64,000 nucleotides of DNA from Jacaranda mimosifolia (GCA_018894105.1 CM032131.1:1266501-1330500), one strand, 5' to 3'. Counted from the first letter of the stretch, positions 1-12,200 are shown. Notes: generated by a model from the letters alone, not told the origin. Numbers and translations are program-made.

Positions 1-1100
1 AGAAAATGGAGTTAGGGAGTCACTTTTCACGAATTTGATCCTGTTGGATCCCTTCCCAGACAACCACAAGTCTTTTCTCCATGCAAAAATATAATGAAGG
101 TTCTAATCCTACTGATCATTTGTGTGAATTTGAGAATTTAGCACTACTCTATCAATTTTCAGATGGAGTAAAATGCTGGACGTTCTTAACTACCCTGGGA
201 GGAACAACTTAGAGATGGTTTGGACAACTGACTCCCAAATGTATGCATACTTTTGAGGATTTCTCTTTCAAGTTTTTGCGCTAGTTCACTAGTAACAAGC
301 ATTATTACCGCAGTGCCCAGAGTTTACTCTTTTTTTGACAAGGGAAAAGTGAAACATTAAGGGCTTTTGTTAAAAGATTCACTACAGCGGCCTTGGAGGC
401 CCCTTCAGCCACTCCGGAGGTATTGGCTAGCTCTTTTACGCATGTACTCAGGCCTAGTTCATTCTTCAGATCTCTGAGCCAAATACCAGCTGATAGTTAT
501 GATGAATTACTGTGTCAAGCAGAAAAATACATCCACGAAGAGGAAGTGTGTGATCCTAAAGAAAAGGAGCTGGGGGAAAGCATAGAGACAAGATGGAAGA
601 GGTTAGTATAGGGAAACGGTCAGGGGGGTGAAAGAGTTCGAGCAGCCATTGTACTACAGTCACGAATGTTAAATGCACACATGCCACGGACAGCTCAATC
701 TGCTCCTAGGTTTGATCATTACACACCTCTCAGAGTGCCGAAAGAGCAGGTGCTACAGGTTATTGAGCACAAAAACTTGTTACATTGGTTGCGTTATGCT
801 AGCAAAGCTCCTCAACATCCTAGGCCAGACAGGTACTGCAAGTTCCATAATGAATGTGGGCATCTAACAGAAGATTGTGAACACTTTATGAGTGAACTAG
901 AAGAGTTAGCGAAGGGTGGATATTTGGGAGAATTTTTGCAATTCCCCACAGGTGGTAGGGGTAGTCGATCGGGTAATACCCAACAAGGCAGGCAAAGTGG
1001 GGGAGGCAAAATAGGAGTGAAGGAAAACCAAAAGGAGCTCCCTATTAGAGGGGTAATTCATATAATTTCAGGAAAACCTACAGGAGGGGATACACATTGA
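1..1100 (+). pseudogene. gag of Tat-A, broken
   Basis: Gag forms the particle that packages element RNA in the cytoplasm. Fragments in more than one frame from base 1 resemble the plant retrotransposon gag domain: a stretch around 100-290 has the FEN, TFLTTL and WF residues typical of the family, and 393-611 continues it. The fragment at 666-1100 carries a Cys/His motif (CKFHNECGHLTEDC, about 837-880) like the zinc-binding motif ahead of protease in Tat elements, then an IRGVI motif that occurs at the same place in Tat-B and Tat-C. Stops at about 209 (TAG) and 283 (TAG), among others, show it is dead. The true start is not visible. Confidence 0.75.
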
Positions 1101-1730
1101 GCCCGGAGGGCACAAGTGCGGGCCCTAATCCATTCAAGGAATAGGAAGGTGGCAGTGGTCAGAATCGAAGAGCGCACGCTGACAATTCAATTTGGGCCTG
1201 ATGGTCTTAAGGTAGTACAGCTACCTCACCAAGATACTTTGGTTATTATTGCTTCCATTGCTAACTATGAAGTAGCTCAGATCTTTATAGATGGAGGGAG
1301 CTCGATGGACATTCTATTCTTGGCCGCGCTCCAGCAGATAGAGTTGGGGAATCACACATTGGAACCAGTAGAAACTGCATTATTCAATTTTGCAGAAGAA
1401 GTAGTATGACCTATAGGGCAGATCACCTTGCTCGTCACCTTGGGCTTGGGTCCGTATCGCAAGACTTTGGTAAACTTTCTAGTTGTGATGCTCCTTTTGC
1501 TTATAATGTTATATTTGGAAGACCTATGCTGCAACTCTTCCAGGCAGTAGCCTCACCTTATCACATAAAACTCAAGTATATGGTTAGTAAGCTGGTTGGA
1601 GAAGTGGTGGGAGACCAGTGTACATTGAAAAAATATTATGTTGAGGCAGTAAGGAAAGGAGATCGAAAAGTGGGAGAATTAGTTTACCAGCAGAGGTAAA
1701 AGGATTCAAAGGCATATCGTGAAGGTGAAC
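1101..1730 (+). pseudogene. Aspartic protease region of Tat-A
   Basis: Retroviral-type aspartic protease would cut the Gag-Pol polyprotein. The open segment 1116-1409 contains FIDGGSSMDILFL, equivalent to the VDNGSS active-site segment of Tat-B and Tat-C, with the second residue changed from N to G. A frameshift or stop near 1408 moves the rest into the 1406-1699 frame, where YNVIFGRPML matches the YNAI.GRP motif that ends this domain in the other copies. It is non-functional as it stands. The assignment rests on order between gag and RT and on these motifs. Confidence 0.7.
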
Positions 1731-1769
1731 TGTAGGACCATCTTGAACCTACCGGAGAGCCTATGACTA

Positions 1770-3175
1770 TAGAATTAGTATCTGGGGATTCGGAGAAGAC
1801 CACTCGAATAGGAGCACATCTTGATTAGGAACAAGTGGTTTTACTAACTCAGGTATTGAGGGATTATGTAAATGTGTTCGCTTTCTCAGTAAAAGACTTA
1901 ACTGGAATTGATCCAAGTATAGCAGTGCATAAGCTCTACATAGACCCCTTGGCTAGGCCGGTCAAGCAGAGGAAAAGGGACTTTGGGCCGGAAAAATCAT
2001 ACAGAAGGATATTGAAGAGATATTAAACGCAAGGCACATAATAGAGATTCAATTTCCAGAGTGGATATCTAATGTGGTGTTGGTTCCCATGAGTGTGGAA
2101 AAATGGAGAATGTGTATAGATTTCAGAGATCTTAACCGAGCTTGTCCGAAGAACCATTATCCATTACCTCAGATTAACCAATTGGTAGATTCCACGTCAA
2201 GTTGTGAGCTATTAAGCATGATTGACGCCTCACAAAGGTATCACCAGATCTCCCTTCACCCTGAGGACCGTAAGAAGATGAGTTTCATCACGACCAAAGG
2301 TATTTATTACTATGTTGTCATGCCATTTGGACTGAAAAATATAGGTGCCACTTATCAGCGGTTGATGGATCAAATGTTTAAAAATAAAATCAGAACAAAT
2401 ATGAAAGTTTATGTAGATGACATGCTCGTGAAAAGCACTTACTAAGCTAGTCATGTAGACAAGCTAAGGGAAGCCTTGGAGACCTTGAGAATGTATGGTA
2501 TGAAACTCAATCATAATAAGTGTGCTTTTGGATTGACATGGGGAAAGTTCCTAAGGTATTTGGTGATTGAAAGAGATATAGAGCCAAACCCAAAGAAAAT
2601 ACGAGCTATCTTGGATATGAGGTCTCCTCAAAACCTCAAGGAAGTACAGAAGCTCATGGGGAGGATTGTAGCCCTAAGCAGGTTTATATCTAGGGTAGCT
2701 GATAAAGGCTTACCTTTCTTCGGGATATTAAGGAAAGCTAAGAAATTTGAATAGGGAGAAGCAGCATAAAAAGCCTTCGAAGAGCTCAAAGCATACTTGG
2801 TAGAACTACAATTGTTAACTAAACCCGTGCCCGGTGAGACTCTATTTTTGTATTTGGCAATTTCTGAACAGGCTATAAGCTCGGTCCTGGTCAAAGAAGA
2901 AGGATCTAGCCAAAAGCCCATTCATTATGTGAGCAAGGTATTGTATACATCTAAGTTGAGGTATCCTGGAATAGATAAACTTACCTTGGCATTGATGATT
3001 ACAGCCAGAAGGCTGATGCCCTATTTTCTATCACATACCATTGTGATCAGCCACTCAAACAAACCTTGGGAAAGACAGATGCTGCAGGAAGGTTAATCAA
3101 GCGGTCGATGGAATTAGGGGAGTATGACATCCAGTACACTCCTATAAAAGCCATCAAAGCCTAAGCTCTTGCATA
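1770..3175 (+). pseudogene. Reverse transcriptase and first RNase H of Tat-A
   Basis: RT copies element RNA into DNA; RNase H removes the RNA strand. In order: the DLTGIDPSI segment (about 1895), RT core 2074-2445 with WRMCIDFRDLN, LLSMIDAS, MPFGLKN and the catalytic YVDDM (about 2410), connection region 2476-2754 with RFISRVADKGLPFF, then the gypsy-type RNase H remnant at 2797-3096 with LFLYLAISEQAISSVLV. The YVDD site is retained, but stops at 2443 (TAA) and about 2751 (TAG) and frame changes split the protein. The next domain is a second RNase H. Confidence 0.85.
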
Positions 3176-3179
3176 CTTC

Positions 3180-3640
3180 ATGGAAGATACTGCCCTACCT
3201 CATGGGGAGGTAGATGTGTGGATGGTGTATGTGGATGGCTCTTCAAGTGTAAGTGGTAGTGGAGCAATTATTGTCTTGATCAGCTCGGAGGGAAATGAGT
3301 TGGAATATGCAATTAAATTTCATTTCAAAGCTTCCAACAATGAAGTAGAGTATATGGCCATAACCAAAGGTATTAAAATGGCTATCAGGGGAGGAGCTAA
3401 ATGAGTCTTGGTATATACTGACTCCTAACTGGTGGCAAAGCAGACGACGGGATAATATGATATGAAGGAGTCACGTATGGAGGGATATCTTCAGCAAGTA
3501 GCCAAGTTGAAGGATCAACTGGCTAAGTTGCAGATAATTCAAATACCAAGAGAAGAAAATGTTCAAGCTAATTTTTTAGCAAAAATCGCAAGCTCTTTGA
3601 AAGATGTGGAACACGATCTATAACAATTTAGAAACTGGGT
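3180..3640 (+). pseudogene. Second RNase H domain of Tat-A
   Basis: The open segment 3180-3404 has VYVDGSSSVSGSGAI and NNEVEYMAI, the first Asp and the Glu motif of an additional RNase H fold located between the gypsy RNase H and integrase. A YTDS motif follows at about 3415, and a degenerate QIPREENVQANFLAKIASS end lies near 3540-3600. A second RNase H at this place is a known hallmark of the plant Tat clade. It contains stops (for example TGA at 3402 and TAA near 3427) and is not functional. The same domain is seen in Tat-B and Tat-C. Confidence 0.75.
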
Positions 3641-4890
3641 AAGGAAGACATAGAGGCCAAGGTATTCGCTATAGAGAAGGAGGTGGATTGCAGAACACCC
3701 ATCAATCGATACCTTAAAGGAGAGGTGGTCGATGCTGACCCTAAGCTTAAAATTTGAGCTACTCGGTTCACCTTTATAGATAGATTACTCTACAAGAGGA
3801 CTTTATCTCATCCATTGTTGAGATGTTTGTTGCTTCAAGAGGGCGATTATGTGTTGAGAGAGATACATGAGGGGTGTTGTGGGAATCACCTTGGAGGCAT
3901 GGCACTAGCAGGCAAAGTTATCAGAACAGGGTATTTCTGGCCTACTGTCTAAGCTGATGTTGGAGCTTTAGTTCGAAAATATGAAAAATATCAAAGGAAC
4001 GCCCGAGTTAGTGATATCTCTGCTGAACTATTGCATACCATGAGCTCCTCATGCCTATTTTCCAAATAGGGGATGGATATCATGGGGCCATTCCTAGTAG
4101 CCATGAGACAAAAGAAGTTTTTATTAGTGGTTGTGGACTCCTTCAGCAAATGGGTGGAAGCGAATGCGTTGGCTAGGATCAGTAAAGGGAAAGTCCTAAA
4201 ATTCCTATAGAAGAATATAATGTGCTGTTATGGAATTCCTCATGAACTTGTATCGAATAATGGAAGACAATTTGAAGGAGCTAAGATGAGAGCTTGGTGT
4301 GAAGAAATGAAAATATCCTAAAGATTTAGCTTGTTGGGCCATCCATAGACGAACTGGCAGGTAGAAGTGACAAACCGTACTCTAGTATACACCTTGAAAG
4401 CTAGGTTGGGCAGCGTTAGAGGTAGTTAGGTAAAAGAGTTACCTAGTGTGCTCTGGGTTTATTGTACCACCCCCCGAAGATCCATGGGGGAAACGCCTTT
4501 TAGCATGATATATAGGATGGATGTCGTGATTCCAGCTGAGGTTGGAATTGAATCTCATAGAGTTTTATAATGAAGACGGTAATGCAGAGCTAATTCGCAA
4601 CCTGTTGGACTTGATTGAGGAAAAAAAGAAAAGTGCTTATCTTCATGCAACGTGGTATAAGCAAAAGATATAGATAGAATTTAATAAAAAGGTAAAGTCT
4701 AGGACGTTATTGGTGGGGGACCTGGTGTTGACGAGAGTTAGAGCGTGTGGTAATATGGGAAAGCCAGATCTGAGCTGGGAGGGGTCATATAAGGTTGTCA
4801 AGACAATACCCGATGGAGCGTATGAGCTGGAAATATTGGTATGGAAGAAATTAGCTCGGCCATGAAACATCTAGAACTTAAGGCGCTTTT
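3640..4890 (+). pseudogene. Integrase of Tat-A, broken
   Basis: Integrase joins the DNA copy to the host chromosome. The N-terminal zinc region is at about 3870-4000 (EIHEGCCGNHLGG, then YFWPTV); its downstream Cys positions are degraded. The core has GMDIMGPF (first Asp, about 4075), VSNNGRQF (about 4251, where the second catalytic Asp of the usual SDNG is Asn) and VEVTNRTL (Glu, about 4365). The C-terminal region includes VGDLVL and a final NLRRF-like end near 4885. There are several stops, for example in the segments around 3950, 4206 and 4318. It is followed directly by the tandem array. Confidence 0.8.
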
Positions 4891-5094
4891 ATAAGTAAAT
4901 ATCCCGTTTCATTGATTGTTCTTTCACGTTAGGGTGTTAATTTTGTTTAAATGTTTTCATTTACCTTATTTTTGAAGATTTCCATTTTGTTTAATTTATG
5001 TCATGATTATTGCAATTACTTTGTGAAGATTTCATTCGTGATGCAATGGTGGAAAGATCTTATTTCCTATAATTCTTGCTAAGAATTTGCTTAG

Positions 5095-5770
5095 AGCCAG
5101 GATAAGCTCGACTGCAAGCTCGAATCAGCTCAATAAAAAAAACTCCAATGAGCTCGACAGAATAACTTCAATGAGTGAAGCTCGGATGAGCTTGGCTCCA
5201 AGCTCCAAGCTCCAATGAGCTCAATAAAAAAAACTCCAATGAGCTCGACAAAATAACTCCAATGAGTGAAGATCCGATGAGCTCGGCTATACGCTCTAAT
5301 GAGCTCAATGAAACAACTCTAATGAGTAAAGCTCCAATGAACTCAACAGAATAACTCCAATGAGTGAAGTTATATGAGCTCGGCCACCCTGTGGTGAGCT
5401 CGACTGCAAGATCCAATGATCTCAATAAAAAAAAACTCCAATGAGCTCGACAGAATAACTCTAATGAGTGAAGCACTGATGAGCTCAGCTGCAAGCTCCA
5501 ATGAGCTCAATGAAACAACTCCAATTAGCTCAACAGAATAAATCCAATGAGGAAAGCTCTGATGAGCTTGGCCAAGCTGTGGTGAGCTCGACTACAAGCT
5601 CTAATAAAAAAATTCCAATAAGTAATGCTCCAACGAGCTCGACAGAATACCTACAATGAGTAAAGCTCCAATGAGCTCAATAAAACTCCAATGAGATTGA
5701 TAGTATAACTCAAATGCGTGCAGCTTTAAGCTCGGTCAAGCTCTGATGAGCTTAGCTACAAGCCTGTCGA
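5095..5770 (+). repeat. Tandem-repeat array of Tat-A (GAGCTCGAC-rich)
   Basis: Repeated modules of CTCCAATGAGCTCGACAGAA, then TAACTCCAATGAGTGAAGCT, then GATGAGCTCGGC recur about five to six times, with compound units near 110-130 bp and many small indels. It sits between integrase and the opposite-strand gene, exactly where Tat-B, -C and -D carry their own arrays. Open frames through it on either strand are by-products of the repeats. Confidence 0.85.
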
Positions 5771-6059
5771 GCTTTATAGAATAACATAAAGCTCTAATAT
5801 GCCTTATAACACAAATAAGCTTGTTTAGCTTAGCCAGTAGTAGGGGGAGAGAAGCTCTCAAAAAAATTAAAGATCTAGGTGTCTTAAGGGAGTTAGTGCA
5901 AGAATATGAGTAAATAGATAAACATACTTCATTGATAATATAGAAGAGAAAGCCCTGGGGGCATAACATATTCTTTTTACAAGCTTGGGCTTTCAGATAT
6001 AGAATTTAAAAAAAAAAAGAAAAGAAATTGGAAAATAGCCCATAGCTTGGGCTAAGCAT

Positions 6060-8130
6060 GAATAGCATCAAGGGGTTGCACCGTCAGCATGGTTCGAAGG
6101 GGTCATCATACCTGTGGTGTTTGGATTTTCAGTCTGATCAAGCTCGGTATCAACACCAGGTGAAGTTAGCTCAGCTTCCTCTAGAGGGGCCTTATCATCC
6201 GAGTTAGGTAGGCTCTCCAATCCTAGCATCTTATCCACAGCATTCTGAGCGCGGCCCACTTCTAGGATACCTTAGGTTTCTAGTTGGTCAATACACACAT
6301 CTATACCATGATTGTAGTACTTCAAAGCTTGCTGAGCCAAATCTTCTTTATAGGCCGCACTCTTCATATACTCCAATAAACGAGACTACCAAGATGCCTC
6401 TAAGTATTGAGTGCCCTCCTCAATCACATGAAAAACCTCCAAGAAGGAATCTTAGCCTTCCTTACATCATTCTTCCTTAGCATTCTCTATATCCTCCTTA
6501 TGAGATGACATCAGCATTTCCATCTTGACCTTCGCTTTAGATAGAATTGTGGTTGTCTCATTATACTTACCTTGCAAAGCCACCAATTGATCCTTTAATT
6601 CTTGGAACTTCTCCAGTAGCTTACTTTGTTCACCTTTCCACCAAGCTAGGATCCCCCTTGCCATGAGGCTCGCCTACCAAAAGGAAGATTAAGGAGTGAA
6701 AACTATACAAAAATTCATAAAATAAGATGCTTACCCAGGATTGATAGCTAGCAAATTGGGCTCGAAGATCTTCAAAAAGCATATAATCTATTTTTTAACT
6801 GTCCGAGCTACCCACCAAACCTCTCAGACAATCCCTCACTAATGAGAAAGAGGTGTCCGATAAGATGGAACTACTTGCCATCAAGTAAGCATTAGGGCAG
6901 CTTCTCCTAAGCTGTAGAGAGCTTGGCTCTTTTGAGATCTATTCTGGCTCATTTGGAGTAAGAACCACCTCAGGGGCAGAAGTAGCTTGCTTGGGTGGAA
7001 GAACTTCTGGGGCTAAGCGAGCTAGGCATTTGGAGGATGAGCCGGCCCCACCGCCCTATCTGGCAAGCCAACCAACCTGGCTGCTGCTCGGCTAACGTGG
7101 CCTTCAAGAAAGCTTTGATAGACATTTGACCTGTAAGGAAAGAATTAGTACTTAATTCAATCATGTGTAGGAGAAGAGCTAAAATGAGGAGATATCAAAG
7201 GGTTCAGAGAGTTCTTTAGCTTTAGGAGAGATGGCAATAAAGAAAGCATTTCTTTTCTAAGTAGGTCAGCTGTAATGGCACACTATTCAACCTATCTATT
7301 AGGGCTTGCTGACCTATGGTGGAAGGTCAATGTCAAGAAGAGCTCAAGCTAGGAGACTCATCTAGCCAGGCAGTGGGAAAGCCCCACGATTTGGGAGAGG
7401 ATATGAAGAAATATTTCTCTTTCCATTGTTTGATAGAGGTGGGATATTTGGATAAAAATCTCACATCATCTCGGGAGGTAATATAAAAGCAACCCTTGGT
7501 TTGAGTTTTAGGATAAAAAAGAAAATAGAACAAAGAAGTGGTTGGTTCTATTTGTAGATACCGACATTATATGAGAAAACCTATCATCAATCTAAAAGAG
7601 TTAGGTGTAAATTGATTAAGAGGAATACCCAAACCCTTGGAGATGAGAATGAGTAGCTCGGGAATGGGAAATCTCAGCCACCCTCGCAGTTGCTCTGGAT
7701 AAAAACATAAAAAACCTGCATAAAGCAGGTAAGGGCGATTAGAGGACTAGGGAATGACTATCTAATATTCTAGAGAAATGCCCATTTGTTCACAAAGCCT
7801 GACACCTTCATTTCAGGTCATACATGAATGATAAATTTCATAGAGAGCCAAGTTCGCAATGGATTCAGCCATTCCCTTTCTCAATTTCACTCAGAATTTC
7901 AGGGGGCCAACTCAAAGAGGAGTTAGAATTTTCTGGATTGGGATGTTGGGGCATGGAGAATATGAGGCTGAGCGTGCCCTACTAAAGAAGGAAATCTCTA
8001 GAAGAAGGAACATATACAGAAATAAGAGTGAAATATGGAAAAAGAAAAGGAGGAATCACCAATATGCCAAAGCAAAAATAAGAAATAAAAGAAAAAGCCT
8101 GGTCGCCCTGCGTAAACTGGGAAAGAGCTA
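6060..8130 (-). pseudogene. Opposite-strand gene of Tat-A (gypsy-type transposon family), degraded
   Basis: Read on the minus strand from about 8130 down to 6060. Around 7660-7560 it encodes a GIPLNQFTPNSFRLMIGF-like segment, and 7533-7333 has CFYITSRDDVRFL and WKEKYFF, matching QLLPNCF, FYYLTA and EWKKRYFFV in the Tat-B copy. 6664-6467 is strongly coiled-coil (KLLEKFQELKDQLVALQ), and 6259-6068 is an acidic C-terminus like that of the other copies. These features fit the plant 'putative gypsy type transposon' protein family, whose function is unknown to me. It is interrupted by stops and frame changes. A minus-strand TATA box lies upstream at 8227-8236. Confidence 0.6.
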
Positions 8131-8226
8131 ATGGAGGAGAAAGAAGATATAACCAAAAGGAGAAAGCTGCCGTAAGAAATGTGAAGGAAGAAGAAGGTGA
8201 GGGAAAGATTTTAAAAAGAGAAGAGA

Positions 8227-8236
8227 TTTATATAAG
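8227..8236 (-). promoter_or_regulatory. TATA box of the Tat-A opposite-strand gene
   Basis: The minus strand reads TTATATAAA here, followed by a pyrimidine-rich leader (CTTCTTCTTCC at about 8200-8190) toward the gene. The position, upstream of the gene and shortly before the polypurine tract, matches TATA boxes in Tat-B, -C and -D. Confidence 0.5.
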
Positions 8237-8415
8237 GAAAAAGGGGAAACTATGGGAGGATCATGACCGTACAAGTGGCAAGGGGATGAGCAGGTATATT
8301 AATGAAGATGGAAATATGAAAAGATTTCTATCACCCAGGGAAGGGGAAAAAGTCGCCGCATTAAATGGTAGAAGATGACATATCCCATCAACATCACATT
8401 GTTAGATGTGTTATT

Positions 8416-8432
8416 AAAAGGGGGAGGGGGAA
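8416..8432 (+). promoter_or_regulatory. Candidate polypurine tract of Tat-A
   Basis: AAAGGGGGAGGGGGAAG is the strongest purine run in this part. It lies about 190 bp beyond the TATA box, compared with about 205-225 bp from TATA to LTR in the other three Tat elements. It would prime plus-strand DNA synthesis. The following base pair does not give an obvious TG, so the assignment is tentative. Confidence 0.4.
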
Positions 8433-8433
8433 G

Positions 8434-9124
8434 ATAAAGAAGGCTTGGAAGAGGTTGCAAACCTTCCGGGTGAGTGGTTTAGCTAGGTACTTGTGGACAG
8501 CAGCTTGGAACTCCAAGGGCTTGGGCCTTTCTAGCTCGGCGGCGCTATTTTAGTGATAGGTCACCTCATATTGGTCTAAAATATATATATATATATATAT
8601 ATCTTTTTTAGACAGATGAATGGGAGAGTGATGATGCTATCTTAAAATTATTTATGAGTTGACCTATACCCATACTTGAGATTCCTCTCAAGTAGAGCTG
8701 GCCAAGCTAAATCAAGGGAAGAGCTAGCCGAGTTAAATCAAGGAAAGAGCTAGGAAAAGCTGGCCAAGCTCATTCCAGATGAAGAGTTAGGAAGAGCTAG
8801 CCGAGCTAAATCCAGAGGAAGAGCTAGGAAGGGCTAAGTCCTACAAACTCAACGTGACACCTTAGCATGTTTTTTCAAGATTATAGGAATCAGTTATAGA
8901 TTAGTTTCAATGTGGCAACTGTATATAACATTGTGTAGAGCATTATAGTTAGTGGGCTAGATATGAGAAATAATGGGTAGTTACAAGGGGAAAGTAGGTG
9001 TCTCCAGAGTATTTAAGTTTTTTTGTAAAATAGAAGAAAAGAGATTGAGATATTTTTTACAGAAAAGAATAGAGTGATTTCGTGAGTATTTTCTTTCTTC
9101 ATTGGTGTTATTTTAAATTTTTCA
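8434..9124 (+). repeat. Probable 3' LTR of Tat-A
   Basis: The segment follows the purine tract and contains an (AT)n run (8579-8601), a block of GAGCTAGCCGAGCTAAATC repeats in the U3-like part (8694-8850), a TATA-like GTATTTAAG at about 9018 and an R/U5-like T-rich stretch ending TTCATCA near 9124. The size of about 690 bp is similar to the LTRs of Tat-B and Tat-C. No partner LTR lies in the window, so both ends are guesses. Confidence 0.35.
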
Positions 9125-11249
9125 TCACCCATTTTCTTCCAAATGATAAGAACAAGTGTGAGATAAACCCTAGAACGTAGATTCTATACTGCTTTAGAGA
9201 TAATATCTCAAAATGGAGTTTAGAATGAGAAGTTTAGGTGTTCTCGTGAAATTTATGGAACTCAAATTGTACTTGGCATTTTGATTTAAAATTAATAAAA
9301 TTATTTTCTTTGTCGAGTGGATTAGATACATTGTTGAATTACATTGAATCTTGTTGTCGTTTTATCAAATTACTTAAATTTTATTTCTCAATTTTACTAT
9401 TTTATCTTTTTGAGTTTAAATATTTCCTTTAGTGAAACAATTTCTTGTATTTTAATGAGATGTATTTGAATTATTTATCAAAAAAGAACTCTTAAAGTTC
9501 TTCAGAGAAAGCATATTCCCTACGAATTTTGAAGGACTCTCTATGAGATCTAAGATTACGGATTTTGAAGAACTCTCTGTGAGATCTAAGATTCAACAGG
9601 GTCTATCCAGAAGAATGACGAACAAAATATTTCTTAAAGAAAGGAGTAATTGAAAAGACCATGATCCTCATAAATCTCCGAACTTGAAACATCCAAATAT
9701 TTTCCTATTCCCTCAACAAAATGAAATAATTTTTTCGTACATATGCAAACTTGTAAAGTAGACATCTGGCTTCTGCCTTCAAGCTACTAACATAAAACTA
9801 GTAAATACAAAATGTATGTTTGTGATTCAAAATCTTTTATGGAATATTATTTTCATATGTAGTAAGGTGCACAATATAGTGGGCCCCCTCTTCCATTCTT
9901 TTGATAAAAATCAATCTCTATTAAGCTTGATTAATATCGATTAAATTAGAACATATGTCAACTTAATCCAATTTGACTAGTTGCGATACCATAATTAGTT
10001 GACAATAAACTATTCCAAATCAAACAAATTACCAAAAAAAAAAAAAAAAAAAAAAGGACTCCCAGCTTGAGCGCTCCTTGGGCGTCCAGTGTGGGCGGTC
10101 CAACCCGGCGCAGGCCGTGGGGCACCTGCCTAGTTACCTCCATGCTTGCTACCTTTGAGGCATTCTATGACTCCTTGACGATGGTATTCTCGAAGTCGTC
10201 CATCTCTTTCTCTCTCTTCTTAGAGTTTGATTTAAATTCAATTATAGTTTGACCTTGGTCTTGCTTCCTGATATCTTAGTCCTCTCAATTATACTTAAAT
10301 TTCATCTAAGTCCTTAGAAAAATACGATAAGAAATTTTCATAGGCCTTTAGATATATACAAGGGCTGGAGTTTTACAGTCCTAAAACAAAGGCAACACAT
10401 AATTTTTCTAAATCTTTTGACAAATACAAGATGATTAACATGATGACTTCTTAGAGACGGTCAAACATAGACTCCCAAAGAACCTCAACTTATATAAGAA
10501 TTGACCAAATACGGGTCCACACACTTAGTCAATAATTCTATTTTAATAAATTAATATAAGAGAAGAATTAATATTGGACTTTAAGATATTTTCAATATGA
10601 AAAATAATTTTTTAAATTGAAGATAGGAAGGCTTGATGATATGACAAATTAAGCCCACAAAAATTTAAGAAAAGAAGAGAGAGAGAGAGATTAAAAACTG
10701 GCCCAATGGGTCAAAAGAAAATAATTAAACCACATAGTCTAAATTAGTTAAACCCATGAAAAAAGGATAACAAAACTTTAAGGGGCATAAATCCATAAAA
10801 AAATAAACTATAAATATTGAGCTCTAAAAAGAACTGAGAAAAAGAAATCATTCGCAAAAAAAAAAAAAATCATGAACTTGTAAGAGCTTTCGAATAACAA
10901 AAATTTCTGTAAACGCGTCCTAATAAAAATGAACTAACACTTTGTTATTTATCAAAAAAGATCTCACTTTATTTTTTACATGATGTGAACATCTTTCTCT
11001 CTGCTAAAGCAAGAATTAGGGGTTCCGATCATCCCTTGTGGACCACCTGAAATCTAAGATAACAATATAAAAGAGACAAATGATGTCAAAATCATAGGTA
11101 ACAATACCAAACATAAGATTCCATTATCCCCGCCAGGATGTTATCAATCACCTTAGGTAGCGAAAGCCCTCAAATCAAGGTCTACAAAGTCCTTGTCAGT
11201 CCCCAACTTAAATGAAAATGAAAATCCCATGCTTAAAATAGCCTTAGAT
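9125..11249. other. AT-rich intergenic DNA without recognisable genes
   Basis: No coding potential is seen. It holds a 36-bp direct duplication (9523-9594), a poly-A run at 10034-10055 followed by a GC-richer block to about 10200, a GA run at 10677-10691, and at 10990-11240 a moderately GC-rich block of unknown origin. The short open frames at 9958-10252 cover the GC-rich block on both strands and show no family resemblance. Confidence 0.6.
9523..9594. repeat. Two tandem copies of a 36-bp unit
   Basis: Units 9523-9558 and 9559-9594 both begin ACGAATTTTGAAG or ACGGATTTTGAAG and end GAGATCTAAGATT, with three differences between them. It is a simple local duplication. Confidence 0.8.
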
Positions 11250-11936
11250 CAATGTTTTCAAAATAGGACCGGACAATGAACCGGTGACCTTACTGACTGG
11301 TCGAACCGGTATGACGCAATAATTACGTAATAATTTTATTTAATTTTATAAATATATATAAATATATATAATATTTTAATATTACCAAAAAATAAAACTT
11401 TCAATTGATATAGAAATAATATTATTTGACAAAAAAAATTCAATTTGCTTATTTTTAAGTACGTTTTTTAGAAAATAATACTATTTCACAATTAATCAAT
11501 TATAAATAAATAAAAAATAATATTTCATATTAATTTAAGTAATTATTTGTTTTATGCTTCAACTCCAAGTAAAAATAAATTATTCTAAACTAAATATTCA
11601 ACATAATTTAAGAGGAATTAAATAAAATAAAATAACAAATTAAACATAAATATTCACATATATGATATAACCACTACTTTATTAAATTTTAAGAAAATAA
11701 ATTCATATTTCAAAAAATTACATGTCCAAAATCTTTAATTATTATTTTCAATTCACGATTTCTCTTCTTTTTTTTTTTACTTTTTTTAAAAAATTAAAAA
11801 AAAAAAAGAGTGAACCAGTTGAACCGGTCCGGTTTTGACCACTACTGGTTTTTAGCATTCAACCGGACCGGACAGACCACCGGTCACCTGTCCGACAGGT
11901 CGAACCGGCCGGTCCGGTCCGATTTTCAAATCATTG
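11250..11936. mobile_element. Mutator-like MITE, copy 1
   Basis: The ends are inverted repeats: CAATGTTTTCAAAATAGGACC on the left and, reading inward on the other strand, CAATGATTTGAAAATCGGACC on the right. Subterminal DNA is rich in ACCGGT/CCGGTC blocks; the centre is very AT-rich. Flanks give a 9-bp target-site duplication GCCTTAGAT/GCCTAAGAT with one mismatch, the length expected for Mutator-type transposition. There is no transposase, so it would depend on another element. The exact ends are ambiguous by one base. A second copy is at 16043-16744 in the same orientation. Confidence 0.75.
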
Positions 11937-12200
11937 CCTAAGATGACCATTCTATGACTTGTGGTATTCTTCCTGATTAAATTTTATAAAAAAAGACATA
12001 ACCAAATGTTGTCAAAAGTCTTCTCTTCTCTTCTTCCAAGAAACTGCCTGTTACTTTGTTCACTCAAGTCCATTCCTATTCTACCCTTTTTGATAATTTC
12101 AAGTTTACCTTCTTTTAAAAATTTCTATATTTCCTTAAGATATGCATAGGCGCACCTTCTATTTAATATATTGTTGTTATTTTCTCAGTGATATCTAATA

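Larger units (their letters stand above)
1..9124 (+). mobile_element. Tat-A: degenerate Ty3/gypsy (Tat clade) LTR retrotransposon, 5' end outside the window
   Basis: Order on the + strand is gag, protease, RT, RNase H, second RNase H and integrase (1 to about 4890), then a GAGCTCGAC-rich tandem array (5095-5770), then an opposite-strand gene (about 6060-8130), a purine tract and a probable 3' LTR. This matches the plan of Tat-B, -C and -D, but the sequence is far more diverged and AT-rich, so it is an older or different family. The 5' LTR and primer binding site lie left of base 1. Every domain carries stops or frameshifts, so it cannot move by itself. The right boundary is uncertain because there is no 5' LTR for comparison; 9124 is a guess from an LTR-like TTCATCA end. 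Confidence 0.8.

Noticed and set aside
4890..5090. Possible envelope-like gene after integrase
   Set aside because: No open frame or membrane segment was found between integrase and the arrays in any of the four Tat elements.
5168..5494. 108-codon minus-strand frame, Ser/Leu-rich
   Set aside because: A by-product of the Tat-A tandem array; no start context or homologue in the other elements.
7859..8378. + strand Lys/Arg-rich frames (90 and 65 codons)
   Set aside because: They lie antisense to the leader and start of the Tat-A opposite-strand gene; the composition reflects a purine-rich strand.
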